A stretch of 64,000 nucleotides of DNA from Umezawaea beigongshangensis (GTDB lineage: Bacteria > Actinomycetota > Actinomycetes > Mycobacteriales > Pseudonocardiaceae): the NCBI RefSeq assembly GCF_016464305.1, contig NZ_JAEIOJ010000011.1:62001-126000 (forward strand), read 5' to 3'. The notes beneath the pieces were generated by a model that was given only the letters and a program-made list of their open reading frames with translations, made no database searches and was not told the DNA's origin. Numbering within the stretch: position 1 is the first letter of the stretch; each line of letters opens with the position of its first letter. Positions 37,318 to 44,808 of this stretch are shown piece by piece. Made by a program: the position numbers and the translations under genes.

Positions 37318-38349
37318 TCAGCCGAGGCGGAGCAGGACCTTGCTCGACGTGGCCGGGTCTGCGGCTGAGGTGAGGGCCGCCGCAGCGTCGCCGGGGGAGT
37401 GCTCGGCCGAGATGATCGGCGCGAACAACGCCCGGTGGGCGCTGATGACCGCCAGTGCGTCGGTCATGTCGCCCGCGAAGCGACTGGAGCCGGTGATGGA
37501 GAGTTCGCGCGTCACGGCGAGGTGGAACGGTGCTGTGACGCCGGCTGAGGGCAGTTGGCCGGTCTGCACCAGGGTGCCGCCGGGACGCAGGGCCCGCAAG
37601 GCGGCGGCCAGGGCGGCCGGAGAGCCGGCCGACTCCAGCGCGACGTCCACCGGGGGGAGGTCGCTGCCCGCCTCGACGGTGTGCGTCGCCCCGACTCTCC
37701 TCGCGATGGCCAGCGGGCGTGGGTGGAGGTCTGTGACGATGATGTCCGCGGCTCCGCCGAGGTGGGCCAGGGCGACGGTCAGCAACCCGATCGGACCGGC
37801 TCCGGTGATCAGGACGGTGCGGCCGCGCACCCCGTCCACGAGGCGGGCCAGGGCGTGCCGTGCCACCGAGGCGGGTTCGGCCAGCGCGGCGGTGCGCAGG
37901 TCGAGTCCCTCCGGCACGGGCGTGAGGCGAGCACCGGGGACGACGAGCCGTTCGGCGAACCCGCCCTGGGTGTGCGGGCGGCGGGCGGCGCTGCCCAGGT
38001 AGCGCAGCTCGGCGCACAGGTTGGACCGGCCGCCCAGACAGTGCGGGCACACGTCGCAGGTCTGCGCCGGGTGGACCGCCACGGCCGTGCCCGCGGGCGG
38101 TCCGGAGCCGTCGGCGGCGGCGTGGCGCACGGTGCCGACGATCTCGTGGCCCAGCACCATCGGGTCGCGCAGGACGGATTCGCCGACCTCGCCGCGTTGC
38201 CAGTAGTGCACGTCCGAGCCGCAGATCCCGCCGTAGGCGACGTCGACCAGGGCGTCGCCGGGACCCGGCTCGACCTCGGGCCACCTGCGGAGTTCCAGGC
38301 GTCCGGGACCGAGGACGGTCAGCGCGAGGCCCATCGGGATCACCGTCAC
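37318..38349 (-). CDS. Zinc-dependent MDR dehydrogenase, L-idonate 5-dehydrogenase-like
   Basis: A protein of 343 residues with intact zinc sites: catalytic GGICGSDVHYW and GHEIVG, and structural Cys cluster CDVCPHCLGGRSNLC. The Rossmann motif ITGAGPIGLLTVALAHLGG is complete. The HYWQRGEVG and RRPHTQGGFAERLVV segments match L-idonate 5-dehydrogenases; the related L-galactonate and sorbitol dehydrogenases are alternatives. It is the third gene of a GntR-SDR-MDR operon, starting at a GTG immediately after the SDR stop (an ATG five codons later is possible). It probably oxidises an aldonate at C5. Confidence 0.85.
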   Translation of the reverse strand: MTVIPMGLALTVLGPGRLELRRWPEVEPGPGDALVDVAYGGICGSDVHYWQRGEVGESVLRDPMVLGHEIVGTVRHAAADGSGPPAGTAVAVHPAQTCDVCPHCLGGRSNLCAELRYLGSAARRPHTQGGFAERLVVPGARLTPVPEGLDLRTAALAEPASVARHALARLVDGVRGRTVLITGAGPIGLLTVALAHLGGAADIIVTDLHPRPLAIARRVGATHTVEAGSDLPPVDVALESAGSPAALAAALRALRPGGTLVQTGQLPSAGVTAPFHLAVTRELSITGSSRFAGDMTDALAVISAHRALFAPIISAEHSPGDAAAALTSAADPATSSKVLLRLG

Positions 38350-39117
38350 TCAGATCACCGCCGTCAGGCCGCCGTCGACGTACACGACCTGGCCGTTCAC
38401 GAAGTCCGACGCGGCCGAGGCCAGCCACACGGCGGGACCGGTGACGTCCTCGACGCGGCCCCAGCGGCCGGCGGGCGTGCGCGAGGTGATCCACGAGGTG
38501 AACTCGGCGTCCTCGACGAGGCTCGCGTTGAGGTCGGTGTCGAGGTAGCCCGGCGCGAGGCCGTTGACCTGGACGCCGTGGCGCGCCCACTCCGCGCACA
38601 TGGACCGCGTGAGCCCGCCGAGTCCGCTCTTGGCCGCCGCGTACGGCGCGGTCGTGGGACGCACCAGGTGGTTCTGCACCGAGCAGATGTTGATGATCTT
38701 GCCGCTACCTCTGGCGACCATGCCGCGCGCGACCGTGCGGCCGACGATGAACGCGCTGGTCAGGTCGACGTCCACGACTCGGCGCCAGTCGGCGAGGGAG
38801 ATCTCGGTCAACGGTCCGCGGATCTGGATGCCCGCGTTGTTGACCAGGACGTCCGGACAGCCGTGCCGGTCGGTCAGCTCGGTGACGGCGGCGAGGACGG
38901 CCGACTCGTCGGTCACGTCGAACGCGCTGGTGAGCACGGTGTCCGGGGGTGCGAGCGCGCGCAGTTCGGCTGCGACGGGCTCCAGACGCGCGGCGTCCGG
39001 GCCGTTGAGGACGACACGGGCTCCCGCGGCCAGGTAGGCGCGCGCGACGGCACGGCCGATGCCGCGCCGCGAGCCGGTGACGAGGGCGAGCTTTCCGGTC
39101 AGGTCGAACGACGTCAT
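38350..39117 (-). CDS. SDR, gluconate 5-dehydrogenase-like
   Basis: A protein of 255 residues: TGSRRGIGRAVARAYLAAGA, LVNNAGIQIRGPLTEIS, ICSVQNHLVRPTTAPYAAAK (catalytic Ser, Tyr, Lys) and a C-terminal GQVVYVDGGLTAVI. The NNAGIQIRGPL pattern and overall length fit gluconate 5-dehydrogenases, which interconvert gluconate and 5-ketogluconate. Its start lies one base past the regulator's stop. Paired with the idonate-dehydrogenase-like gene it could epimerise an aldonate through a 5-keto intermediate, feeding the dehydratase encoded across the operator. Confidence 0.85.
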   Translation of the reverse strand: MTSFDLTGKLALVTGSRRGIGRAVARAYLAAGARVVLNGPDAARLEPVAAELRALAPPDTVLTSAFDVTDESAVLAAVTELTDRHGCPDVLVNNAGIQIRGPLTEISLADWRRVVDVDLTSAFIVGRTVARGMVARGSGKIINICSVQNHLVRPTTAPYAAAKSGLGGLTRSMCAEWARHGVQVNGLAPGYLDTDLNASLVEDAEFTSWITSRTPAGRWGRVEDVTGPAVWLASAASDFVNGQVVYVDGGLTAVI

Positions 39118-39118
39118 G

Positions 39119-39844
39119 TCAGCGCTTCCCCTCGTCGGTACCGCCCAGGACCTCCACGCGGGCCGCTCGCACCAGCGCTCGCGACACCGCCTCCGCGCGC
39201 GCCGCGTCGCCGCTCGCGACGGCGTCGACCAGCTCGCGGTGCCTCGTCAGCGATTCCGGGGTGTCGTCGCTGAACATCCGGTGGCCCGAGTACCGGGCGT
39301 GCAGCGTGGCGTGCACGGTCTGCACGAGCTGGCTGAGGACGTCGTTGCGAGCACCGCGCAGCAGGGCACCGTGGAACGCGGTGTCGGCCGCGGCGAAACC
39401 CCGCGGATCGGCCGCCTCGAACGCCTCGTCCATCAGCGCCAGGTGCTCGCGCAGGGCGGCGGCGGTGGACCCGTCGTCGTTCGCCGCTGCGCGGTGGGCC
39501 GCCACGGGCTCCAGAGCTTCCCGGAGGGTGATCAGCTCGTCGAGCTGGCGCAGCGCGTCGGGGCCGTCGTCGCGCCACGCGATCACCCTCGGGTCCAGCA
39601 GGTCCCACGAGGACACCGGCAGCACCGTCGTGCCGACGCGCTGGCGGGCCTCCACCATGCCCAGTCCGGTGAGCGTGCGCACGACCTCGCGCACCACCGA
39701 GCGGGACACGCCGTGGTCCTGCTCGACGGCCTCGGTCGACAGCACCGAGCCGGGCGGGATGCCGCCGTCGGCGATGCGGCTGCCGAGGGCGTCGACGACC
39801 CGCGCGTGCAGGCCGGAGCCGCCGCGGTCGTGGAGAGGGTTCAC
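39119..39844 (-). CDS. GntR/FadR-family (FCD) transcriptional regulator
   Basis: A protein of 241 residues. The GntR winged helix spans about 10-75 (SVLSTEAVEQDHGVSRSVVR, EVVRTLTGLGMVEARQRVG) and a helical FCD ligand domain fills the rest (LDELITLREALEPVAAHRAA, DTAFHGALLRGARND, RHRELVDAVASGDAARAE), with Asp/His metal ligands. The GTG at 39844 is chosen for its GGAGG site four bases upstream; an upstream ATG at 39874 sits inside the operator palindrome. FCD regulators typically bind aldonates or uronates, fitting the sugar-acid genes on both sides. Confidence 0.9.
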   Translation of the reverse strand: MNPLHDRGGSGLHARVVDALGSRIADGGIPPGSVLSTEAVEQDHGVSRSVVREVVRTLTGLGMVEARQRVGTTVLPVSSWDLLDPRVIAWRDDGPDALRQLDELITLREALEPVAAHRAAANDDGSTAAALREHLALMDEAFEAADPRGFAAADTAFHGALLRGARNDVLSQLVQTVHATLHARYSGHRMFSDDTPESLTRHRELVDAVASGDAARAEAVSRALVRAARVEVLGGTDEGKR

Positions 39845-39860
39845 ATCGCCTCCAAAATAA

Positions 39861-39876
39861 GTATGATTAATCATAC
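39861..39876. promoter_or_regulatory. Perfect palindromic operator between gntR-type gene and dgoD
   Basis: GTATGATT-AATCATAC is a perfect 16-base palindrome and strikingly AT-rich for this genome. It lies 17 bases from the regulator's start and 18 bases before dgoD, so one bound dimer would cover both divergent promoters. FadR-type regulators bind such short palindromes. Confidence 0.85.
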
Positions 39877-39894
39877 TCTAATGAAGGGGTCGGT

Positions 39895-41043
39895 ATGCGC
39901 ATCACGGAGGTCGAGTCGTTCCAGGTGGCTCCTCGGTGGATGTTCGTGAAGGTGTCGACCGACGCCGGCGTGTGCGGGTGGGGCGAGGGCGGCCTGGAGG
40001 GGTACGCCGACGTCACCGGGGCGGCGGTCGCGGCGCTGGCCGAGCAGCTCGTGGGCACCGATCCGCGCCGGATCGAGGACCACTGGCAGCGCCTCGTCAA
40101 GAGCGGCTTCTACCGCGGCGGTCCGGTGCTGTCCTCCGCCGTCGCGGCGCTGGACCAGGCGTTGTGGGACATCGTCGGGCGGCTGCACGGCGTGCCGGTG
40201 CACGAACTGCTGGGCGGCCACGTGCGCGACCGCGTCCGGGTCTACGGCTGGATCGGCGGCGACTCACCGCACGACGTCGCCGCCGCGGCGCAGGCTCAGC
40301 GGAACGCGGGGATGACGGCGGTGAAGATGAACGCCACCGCGCAGTTCGGGCCGATTCCGAGCGCGGACGAGGTGGCGGCGGTCGTGGAGCGGGCGGGGCA
40401 GGTCCGCGAGGCGCTCGGCGGGGGCAACGACTTCGCCGTCGACTTCCACGGCCGGGTCAGCGCCGCCGTCGCGCCCCGGCTGATCGAAGCGCTGGAGCCC
40501 CTGGCGCCGCTGTTCGTCGAGGAGCCGGTGCTGCCCGGCAACAACCACACCAACCTGCGCCGGATCGTGGAGTCCACCACGACCCCGATCGCCACCGGCG
40601 AGCGGTTGTTCTCCCGGTCGGACTTCCTGCCCGTGCTCCAGGCCGGGGTGCGGGTCGTGCAACCCGACCTCGCGCACGCGGGCGGCATCTCCGAGGTCCG
40701 GCGCATCGCCGCGCTCGCCGAGACCTTCGACGCGTTCCTCGCACCGCACTGCCCTCTCGGTCCGCTCGCGCTCGCCGCGTGCCTCCAGGTCGACTTCGCG
40801 ACACCCAACTTCCTCATCCAGGAACAGTCGCTCGGCATCCACTACAACAGCACCGCCGAACTGCTCGACCACGTGGCGAACCCGGAGGTCTTCACCTTCA
40901 CCGACGGGTACGTGGAGCGTCCGACGGGGGCGGGGCTCGGCGTGGAGATCGACGAGGCCTCGGTCCGGAAGGCCCACGAGCGCGGTGGGCAGTGGCGCAC
41001 GCCGACCTGGAACCACCCCGACGGGTCCTTCGCGGAATGGTGA
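39895..41043 (+). CDS. dgoD: D-galactonate dehydratase
   Basis: A protein of 382 residues matching E. coli DgoD along its whole length: RWMFVKVSTDAGVCGWGEGG, FYRGGPVLSSAVAALDQALW, LAPHCPLGPLALAACLQVDF, IQEQSLGIHYN, PGLGVEIDE-like GAGLGVEIDEASV. Metal ligands of the enolase superfamily are present: Asp183 (DFHGRV), Glu209 (EEPVL) and Glu236 (TGERLFSR). The catalytic His of APHCPLGP is also kept. It dehydrates D-galactonate to 2-keto-3-deoxygalactonate. It is divergent from the GntR-type regulator across the palindrome and heads the catabolic cluster. Confidence 0.93.
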   Translation: MRITEVESFQVAPRWMFVKVSTDAGVCGWGEGGLEGYADVTGAAVAALAEQLVGTDPRRIEDHWQRLVKSGFYRGGPVLSSAVAALDQALWDIVGRLHGVPVHELLGGHVRDRVRVYGWIGGDSPHDVAAAAQAQRNAGMTAVKMNATAQFGPIPSADEVAAVVERAGQVREALGGGNDFAVDFHGRVSAAVAPRLIEALEPLAPLFVEEPVLPGNNHTNLRRIVESTTTPIATGERLFSRSDFLPVLQAGVRVVQPDLAHAGGISEVRRIAALAETFDAFLAPHCPLGPLALAACLQVDFATPNFLIQEQSLGIHYNSTAELLDHVANPEVFTFTDGYVERPTGAGLGVEIDEASVRKAHERGGQWRTPTWNHPDGSFAEW

Positions 41044-41086
41044 TGTGCACAGGGCGCAACACGAGCGGTGGATAACGCGGAAAATC

Positions 41087-41151
41087 TTGACTGTCACCGG
41101 GTCCCCGCGCACTGTTCGCTCGAACGTGCTTAATTCGCACAAGGGTGTGCG
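41087..41151 (+). promoter_or_regulatory. Promoter and dyads before the ABC transporter operon
   Basis: TTGACT (41087) and CACTGT (41110) are spaced by 17 bases. Downstream lies an imperfect dyad GCACTGTTCG-CT-CGAACGTGC (41109-41129) overlapping the -10, and a second dyad CGCACA-AGGG-TGTGCG (41136-41151). Either may be the operator for the operon's own IclR-type regulator. Confidence 0.5.
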
Positions 41152-41175
41152 CATGGTGCAACGGAGGGGTTCGAC

Positions 41176-42300
41176 ATGATCCGCAGACGCGTTCGAGCAA
41201 GCGCCACGGCCATCACCGCGGTGTCCTTCCTGTTCCTCGCCGGGTGCACCTCCGCCGCCGACGACGTGGCGGGTGGGAGCGGTGCCGCCCCGGTCGGCCT
41301 GGAGGGCTCGACCGCGTTCAACGACGCGAAGCTCGGGGAACTGGCCGAGGCGATCGAAACGGCGCTGGAGGGCAGGGACACCAGCGGCGTCCGAGTCGCG
41401 ATGGTGATCAACAGCCCGTCGGCCTACTGGGCCGAAGGTCGCACGGGGATGGAGAACGCAGCCAGGAAGCTGGGTGTTCAGGCCGACTTCCAAGCCCCGG
41501 CCGGTGGTGATCTCAACACCCAGCTGTCCATCCTGGACACCCTGAGGGCCGACAGGGTCGACGGGTACGCGGTCTCGGCGGTCGACCCGGCCGCCGTGCG
41601 CGGTCCGGTCGGCGCGGCGCAGAACGAGGGCATCGGCGTGGTCGCGATCGACTCGCCGCTGTCCGGCACGCCCGCCCCGGTGGTGTACCTCGGCACGCCC
41701 AACACCGAGGCCGGGCGGCAGGCCGGAGAAGCGATGAAGAAGTTGCTCGGCGGATCGGGGAAGGTCGCCGTTCTGACCGGTTCACTCACCGCCGCGAATG
41801 CGACCCAGCGCATCGCCGGATTCACCGAGGCGCTAGAGGGAAGTGGCATTGAAATCGTCGACACGCTGAACGACGACGCCGACCCGTCGAAAGCGCTGTC
41901 GAACGCGCAGACCGCTCTCCAGGCCAATCCCGACCTCACCGGGATGTACACCGTCTGGTCCTACGACGGTCCCGCCGCCGGCCAGGCCGTCAAGTCCGCG
42001 GGCAAGTCCGGGCAGGTGAAGATCGTCGCGGACGACGCCGAGCCCAAGACCGTCGACTTCGTCCGTGACGGCACCATCCAGGCGATGGTGCTCCAACGTC
42101 CCTACCAGCAGGGATACCTCGGCGTGTACGTGCTCACCGCCATGAAGGTGCTCGGCGAGGACGCGACCGACGCGCTGCTGAAGCCCTACCTGGAGGAGCA
42201 GGACGGAGCCACGACGCTGAGCTCCGGCATCGGCCTGGTGACCGCCGAGAACCTGCCCACCTACCTCGACGACCTGAAGAAGCTGGGTGTGACCTCGTGA
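41176..42300 (+). CDS. Sugar ABC transporter substrate-binding lipoprotein
   Basis: A protein of 374 residues with a GGAGGGG site. A lipoprotein signal ends LFLAGC with Cys24 as the lipidation site. The remainder is a type I periplasmic-binding fold of the ribose/galactose family (VRVAMVINSPSAYWAEGRTG, DLNTQLSILDTLRADRVDGY, GIGVVAIDSPLSG, VAVLTGSLTAANATQRIAGF, GMYTVWSYDGPAAGQAV). Aromatic residues at ligand positions suggest a sugar. It captures the substrate outside the membrane. Its stop overlaps the ATPase start by four bases. Confidence 0.92.
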   Translation: MIRRRVRASATAITAVSFLFLAGCTSAADDVAGGSGAAPVGLEGSTAFNDAKLGELAEAIETALEGRDTSGVRVAMVINSPSAYWAEGRTGMENAARKLGVQADFQAPAGGDLNTQLSILDTLRADRVDGYAVSAVDPAAVRGPVGAAQNEGIGVVAIDSPLSGTPAPVVYLGTPNTEAGRQAGEAMKKLLGGSGKVAVLTGSLTAANATQRIAGFTEALEGSGIEIVDTLNDDADPSKALSNAQTALQANPDLTGMYTVWSYDGPAAGQAVKSAGKSGQVKIVADDAEPKTVDFVRDGTIQAMVLQRPYQQGYLGVYVLTAMKVLGEDATDALLKPYLEEQDGATTLSSGIGLVTAENLPTYLDDLKKLGVTS

Positions 42301-43799
42301 CGGCGCTGGTCGACGCCACCGGGCTGCGCAAGACCTACGGCACCGTCGAGGTGCTGCACGTCGACCGGCTGTCCCTGGCCGCCGGGGAGGTGGTGGCGCT
42401 GCTCGGCGAGAACGGGGCCGGCAAGTCGACCCTGGTCCGGGTCCTGACCGGAGCCACCGCCGCCGACGCCGGCCACGTGGAACTGGGTGGCCGGCAGCTG
42501 CGCAACGGCGACCCGGCGCACGCGCAGGAACTCGGTGTCGCGACAGTGTCGCAGGAGTTCCCGCTGGTGGGGGAGATGTCCGTGGCGGAGAACCTGATGC
42601 TGGGCCGCCGTGCGGGCGTGGGAGGGGTGCTGTTCGACCGCCGGGCGACCGAGCGCGCAGCCGGGGAGGTGCTCGGCCTGATCGGCGCGGACGTCCCGCT
42701 CGACCAGCCGGTGTCCAGGCTGCCGGTCGCGCAGCAGCAGCTCGTGGAGATCGCGAAGGCGCTCGGCCGCGACCCGAAGGTGCTGGTGCTGGACGAACCC
42801 ACCTCCGCGCTCGGGCCGGTCGAGTCCCGGCGGGTGATCCGCGTCGCCAGGGACCTCGCCGCGCAGGGACGAGCGGTCATCTTCATCGGGCACCGGCTCG
42901 ACGAGGTCCGCGAGATCGCCGACCGCGTGCTGGTGATGCGCAACGGCAGGCTCGTCGCGGACCTGACGCCCGAGCGGGCCACCACCGAGGCGATGATCCG
43001 CGCGATGGCGGGTGATGAGGCCGAAGTGCTGGTGGAGGGCGACCCGCCGCCCGCGGTCGGCGGTCCCGTGCTCACCGTGCGCGGGCTGGAGGCGGCCGGA
43101 ATCGGTCCGATCGATCTGGACGTCGGCCGGGGCGAGATCCTCGGCGTCGCCGGGTTGATGGGGTCCGGGCGCAGCCGACTGGTCCACGCCCTGATGGGTG
43201 CCGTGCGGACCACCGGCGGCACGATGAGCCTGGCTGGAAGGCCCTACGCGCCGAAGCACCCCGCCGACGCGGTGCGGTCCGGTGTCGGGCTGGTGCCGGA
43301 GGACCGCGCGCGGCAGTCGTTGCTGCCGCTGGCTCCGGTCCGCTGGAACATCTCGCTCGCGGCCCTGCCGCGCATCGCCCACCGGTCCTGGCTCGACCCC
43401 GCGGTGGAACGGACGTTCACCGACGAGGTGCGCAAGGCGGTCGAGGTCCGCTGCGCCACGCAGGAGCAGCCGATCGGCACGCTGTCCGGCGGCAACCAGC
43501 AGCGAGCGGTCTTCGGCCGCTGGTTCGCCGCGGAACCGCGGCTGCTGCTGCTCGACGAACCCACGCGCGGTGTGGACGTGGCCGCCAAGGCCGGGATCTA
43601 CCACCTCGTCGAGTCCTTCGCCGCCCGAGGGACGGCCGTCGTCATCGCCTCCTCGGAACTGGAGGAGTTGATGCGACTGGCGCACCGCACCGCGGTGCTC
43701 GCGGGCGGGCGGCTCGTCACCACGATCCCGCGGTCCGACTACAGCAAGCACGCGCTGATGACGGCGGCCAACCACGTACCGGAAGGAGCCGCGCAGTGA
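42297..43799 (+). CDS. Sugar ABC transporter ATP-binding protein (double ATPase)
   Basis: A protein of 500 residues with two fused nucleotide-binding domains as in RbsA/MglA/YtfR. The first has Walker A GENGAGKST, a degenerate signature (LPVAQQQLVEIAKAL) and Walker B VLVLDEPTSALG. The second has the family-typical degenerate P-loop GLMGSGRSRL, signature LSGGNQQ and LLLLDEPTRGVDV. It powers uptake with the adjacent permease. Both ends overlap neighbours by four bases. Confidence 0.94.
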   Translation: MTALVDATGLRKTYGTVEVLHVDRLSLAAGEVVALLGENGAGKSTLVRVLTGATAADAGHVELGGRQLRNGDPAHAQELGVATVSQEFPLVGEMSVAENLMLGRRAGVGGVLFDRRATERAAGEVLGLIGADVPLDQPVSRLPVAQQQLVEIAKALGRDPKVLVLDEPTSALGPVESRRVIRVARDLAAQGRAVIFIGHRLDEVREIADRVLVMRNGRLVADLTPERATTEAMIRAMAGDEAEVLVEGDPPPAVGGPVLTVRGLEAAGIGPIDLDVGRGEILGVAGLMGSGRSRLVHALMGAVRTTGGTMSLAGRPYAPKHPADAVRSGVGLVPEDRARQSLLPLAPVRWNISLAALPRIAHRSWLDPAVERTFTDEVRKAVEVRCATQEQPIGTLSGGNQQRAVFGRWFAAEPRLLLLDEPTRGVDVAAKAGIYHLVESFAARGTAVVIASSELEELMRLAHRTAVLAGGRLVTTIPRSDYSKHALMTAANHVPEGAAQ

Positions 43800-44791
43800 C
43801 CTCGTCGCTGATCGAGACCCCACCACCGAAGACCGCGTTCGGCGGGGCGTTCCTGCGCGGCAAGGAGATCGGCGTGGTCATCGCCGTCGCGGTGGCCTTC
43901 ACCGTCTTCGCCCTGGCCAACGGCAACTTCGCCGGGGTGCCGAACCTCCAGACGATGGGCGTCGACCTCGCCCAGTACGGACTGCTCGCGCTCGGCGTCA
44001 GCTTCGTCATCATCACCGGCGGCATCGACCTGTCCGTCGGGTCCGTGGTGGCGCTCTCGGGGGTGTGGTCGGCCTGGCTGAACGTCCACGCCGGACTCCC
44101 CGACGTGATCGCCATCGCCCTGGCCCTGGTCACCGGCGCGGTGATCGGCGTCGTGCACGGCCTGTCGGTCACGGTGCTGGGGGTGCCGCCGTTCGTGACG
44201 ACGCTGGTCACGCTCGTGGCGGCCAGGGGCGCCGCGCTGGCGCTGACCGAGGGCTTCCCGATCGACGGCGTGGGCACGGTGTTCACCGGCATCGCGCAGT
44301 ACCGGATCGCCGGCGTCCCCGTGCCGACCCTGCTGTTCGTCGGGGCGTGCGTTCTCGCCTGGCTGTTCCTCGAACGCACCTACCAGGGCCGTCAGCTCTA
44401 CGCCGTCGGCGGCAACGCCGAGGCCGCGCGGCTGGCGGGCATCCGCACCCGGCGTCGCGTGATCCTCGCCTACGTCGTGAGCAGCACGTGCGCCGCCGCC
44501 GTCGGCGTGCTGGTGACGGCCAGGCTGACGGTCGGCCAACCCAGCATCGCCACCGGCTGGGAGCTGAACGCCATCGCCGCCGCCGTGATCGGCGGTGTCG
44601 GCCTCGCGGGCGGTGTCGGCCGGGTGGTCGGCGTCGCCTTCGGCGCGATACTGCTCGTCCTCATCAACAACGGGCTGGTCATCCTGCACGTGTCGCCCTA
44701 CTACCAGCAGATCGTGCTCGGCGCGGTGCTCGCCGTCGCCGTGGTGACCGACCGGCTGCGCAGCCGGGGCTTCGAACGGAACCGACGATGA
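43796..44791 (+). CDS. Sugar ABC transporter permease
   Basis: A protein of 331 residues with about nine to ten membrane helices and the family signature LGVSFVIITGGIDLSVGSVVALSG, followed by VGGNAEAARLAGIRTRRRV, the EAA-like coupling region of RbsC-type permeases. A single permease gene is present, so it probably forms a homodimer. Its stop overlaps an ATG of the following secreted enzyme (ATGA). Confidence 0.93.
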   Translation: MTSSLIETPPPKTAFGGAFLRGKEIGVVIAVAVAFTVFALANGNFAGVPNLQTMGVDLAQYGLLALGVSFVIITGGIDLSVGSVVALSGVWSAWLNVHAGLPDVIAIALALVTGAVIGVVHGLSVTVLGVPPFVTTLVTLVAARGAALALTEGFPIDGVGTVFTGIAQYRIAGVPVPTLLFVGACVLAWLFLERTYQGRQLYAVGGNAEAARLAGIRTRRRVILAYVVSSTCAAAVGVLVTARLTVGQPSIATGWELNAIAAAVIGGVGLAGGVGRVVGVAFGAILLVLINNGLVILHVSPYYQQIVLGAVLAVAVVTDRLRSRGFERNRR

Positions 44792-44808
44792 CCCGGGGGA
44801 GGGAGCGG

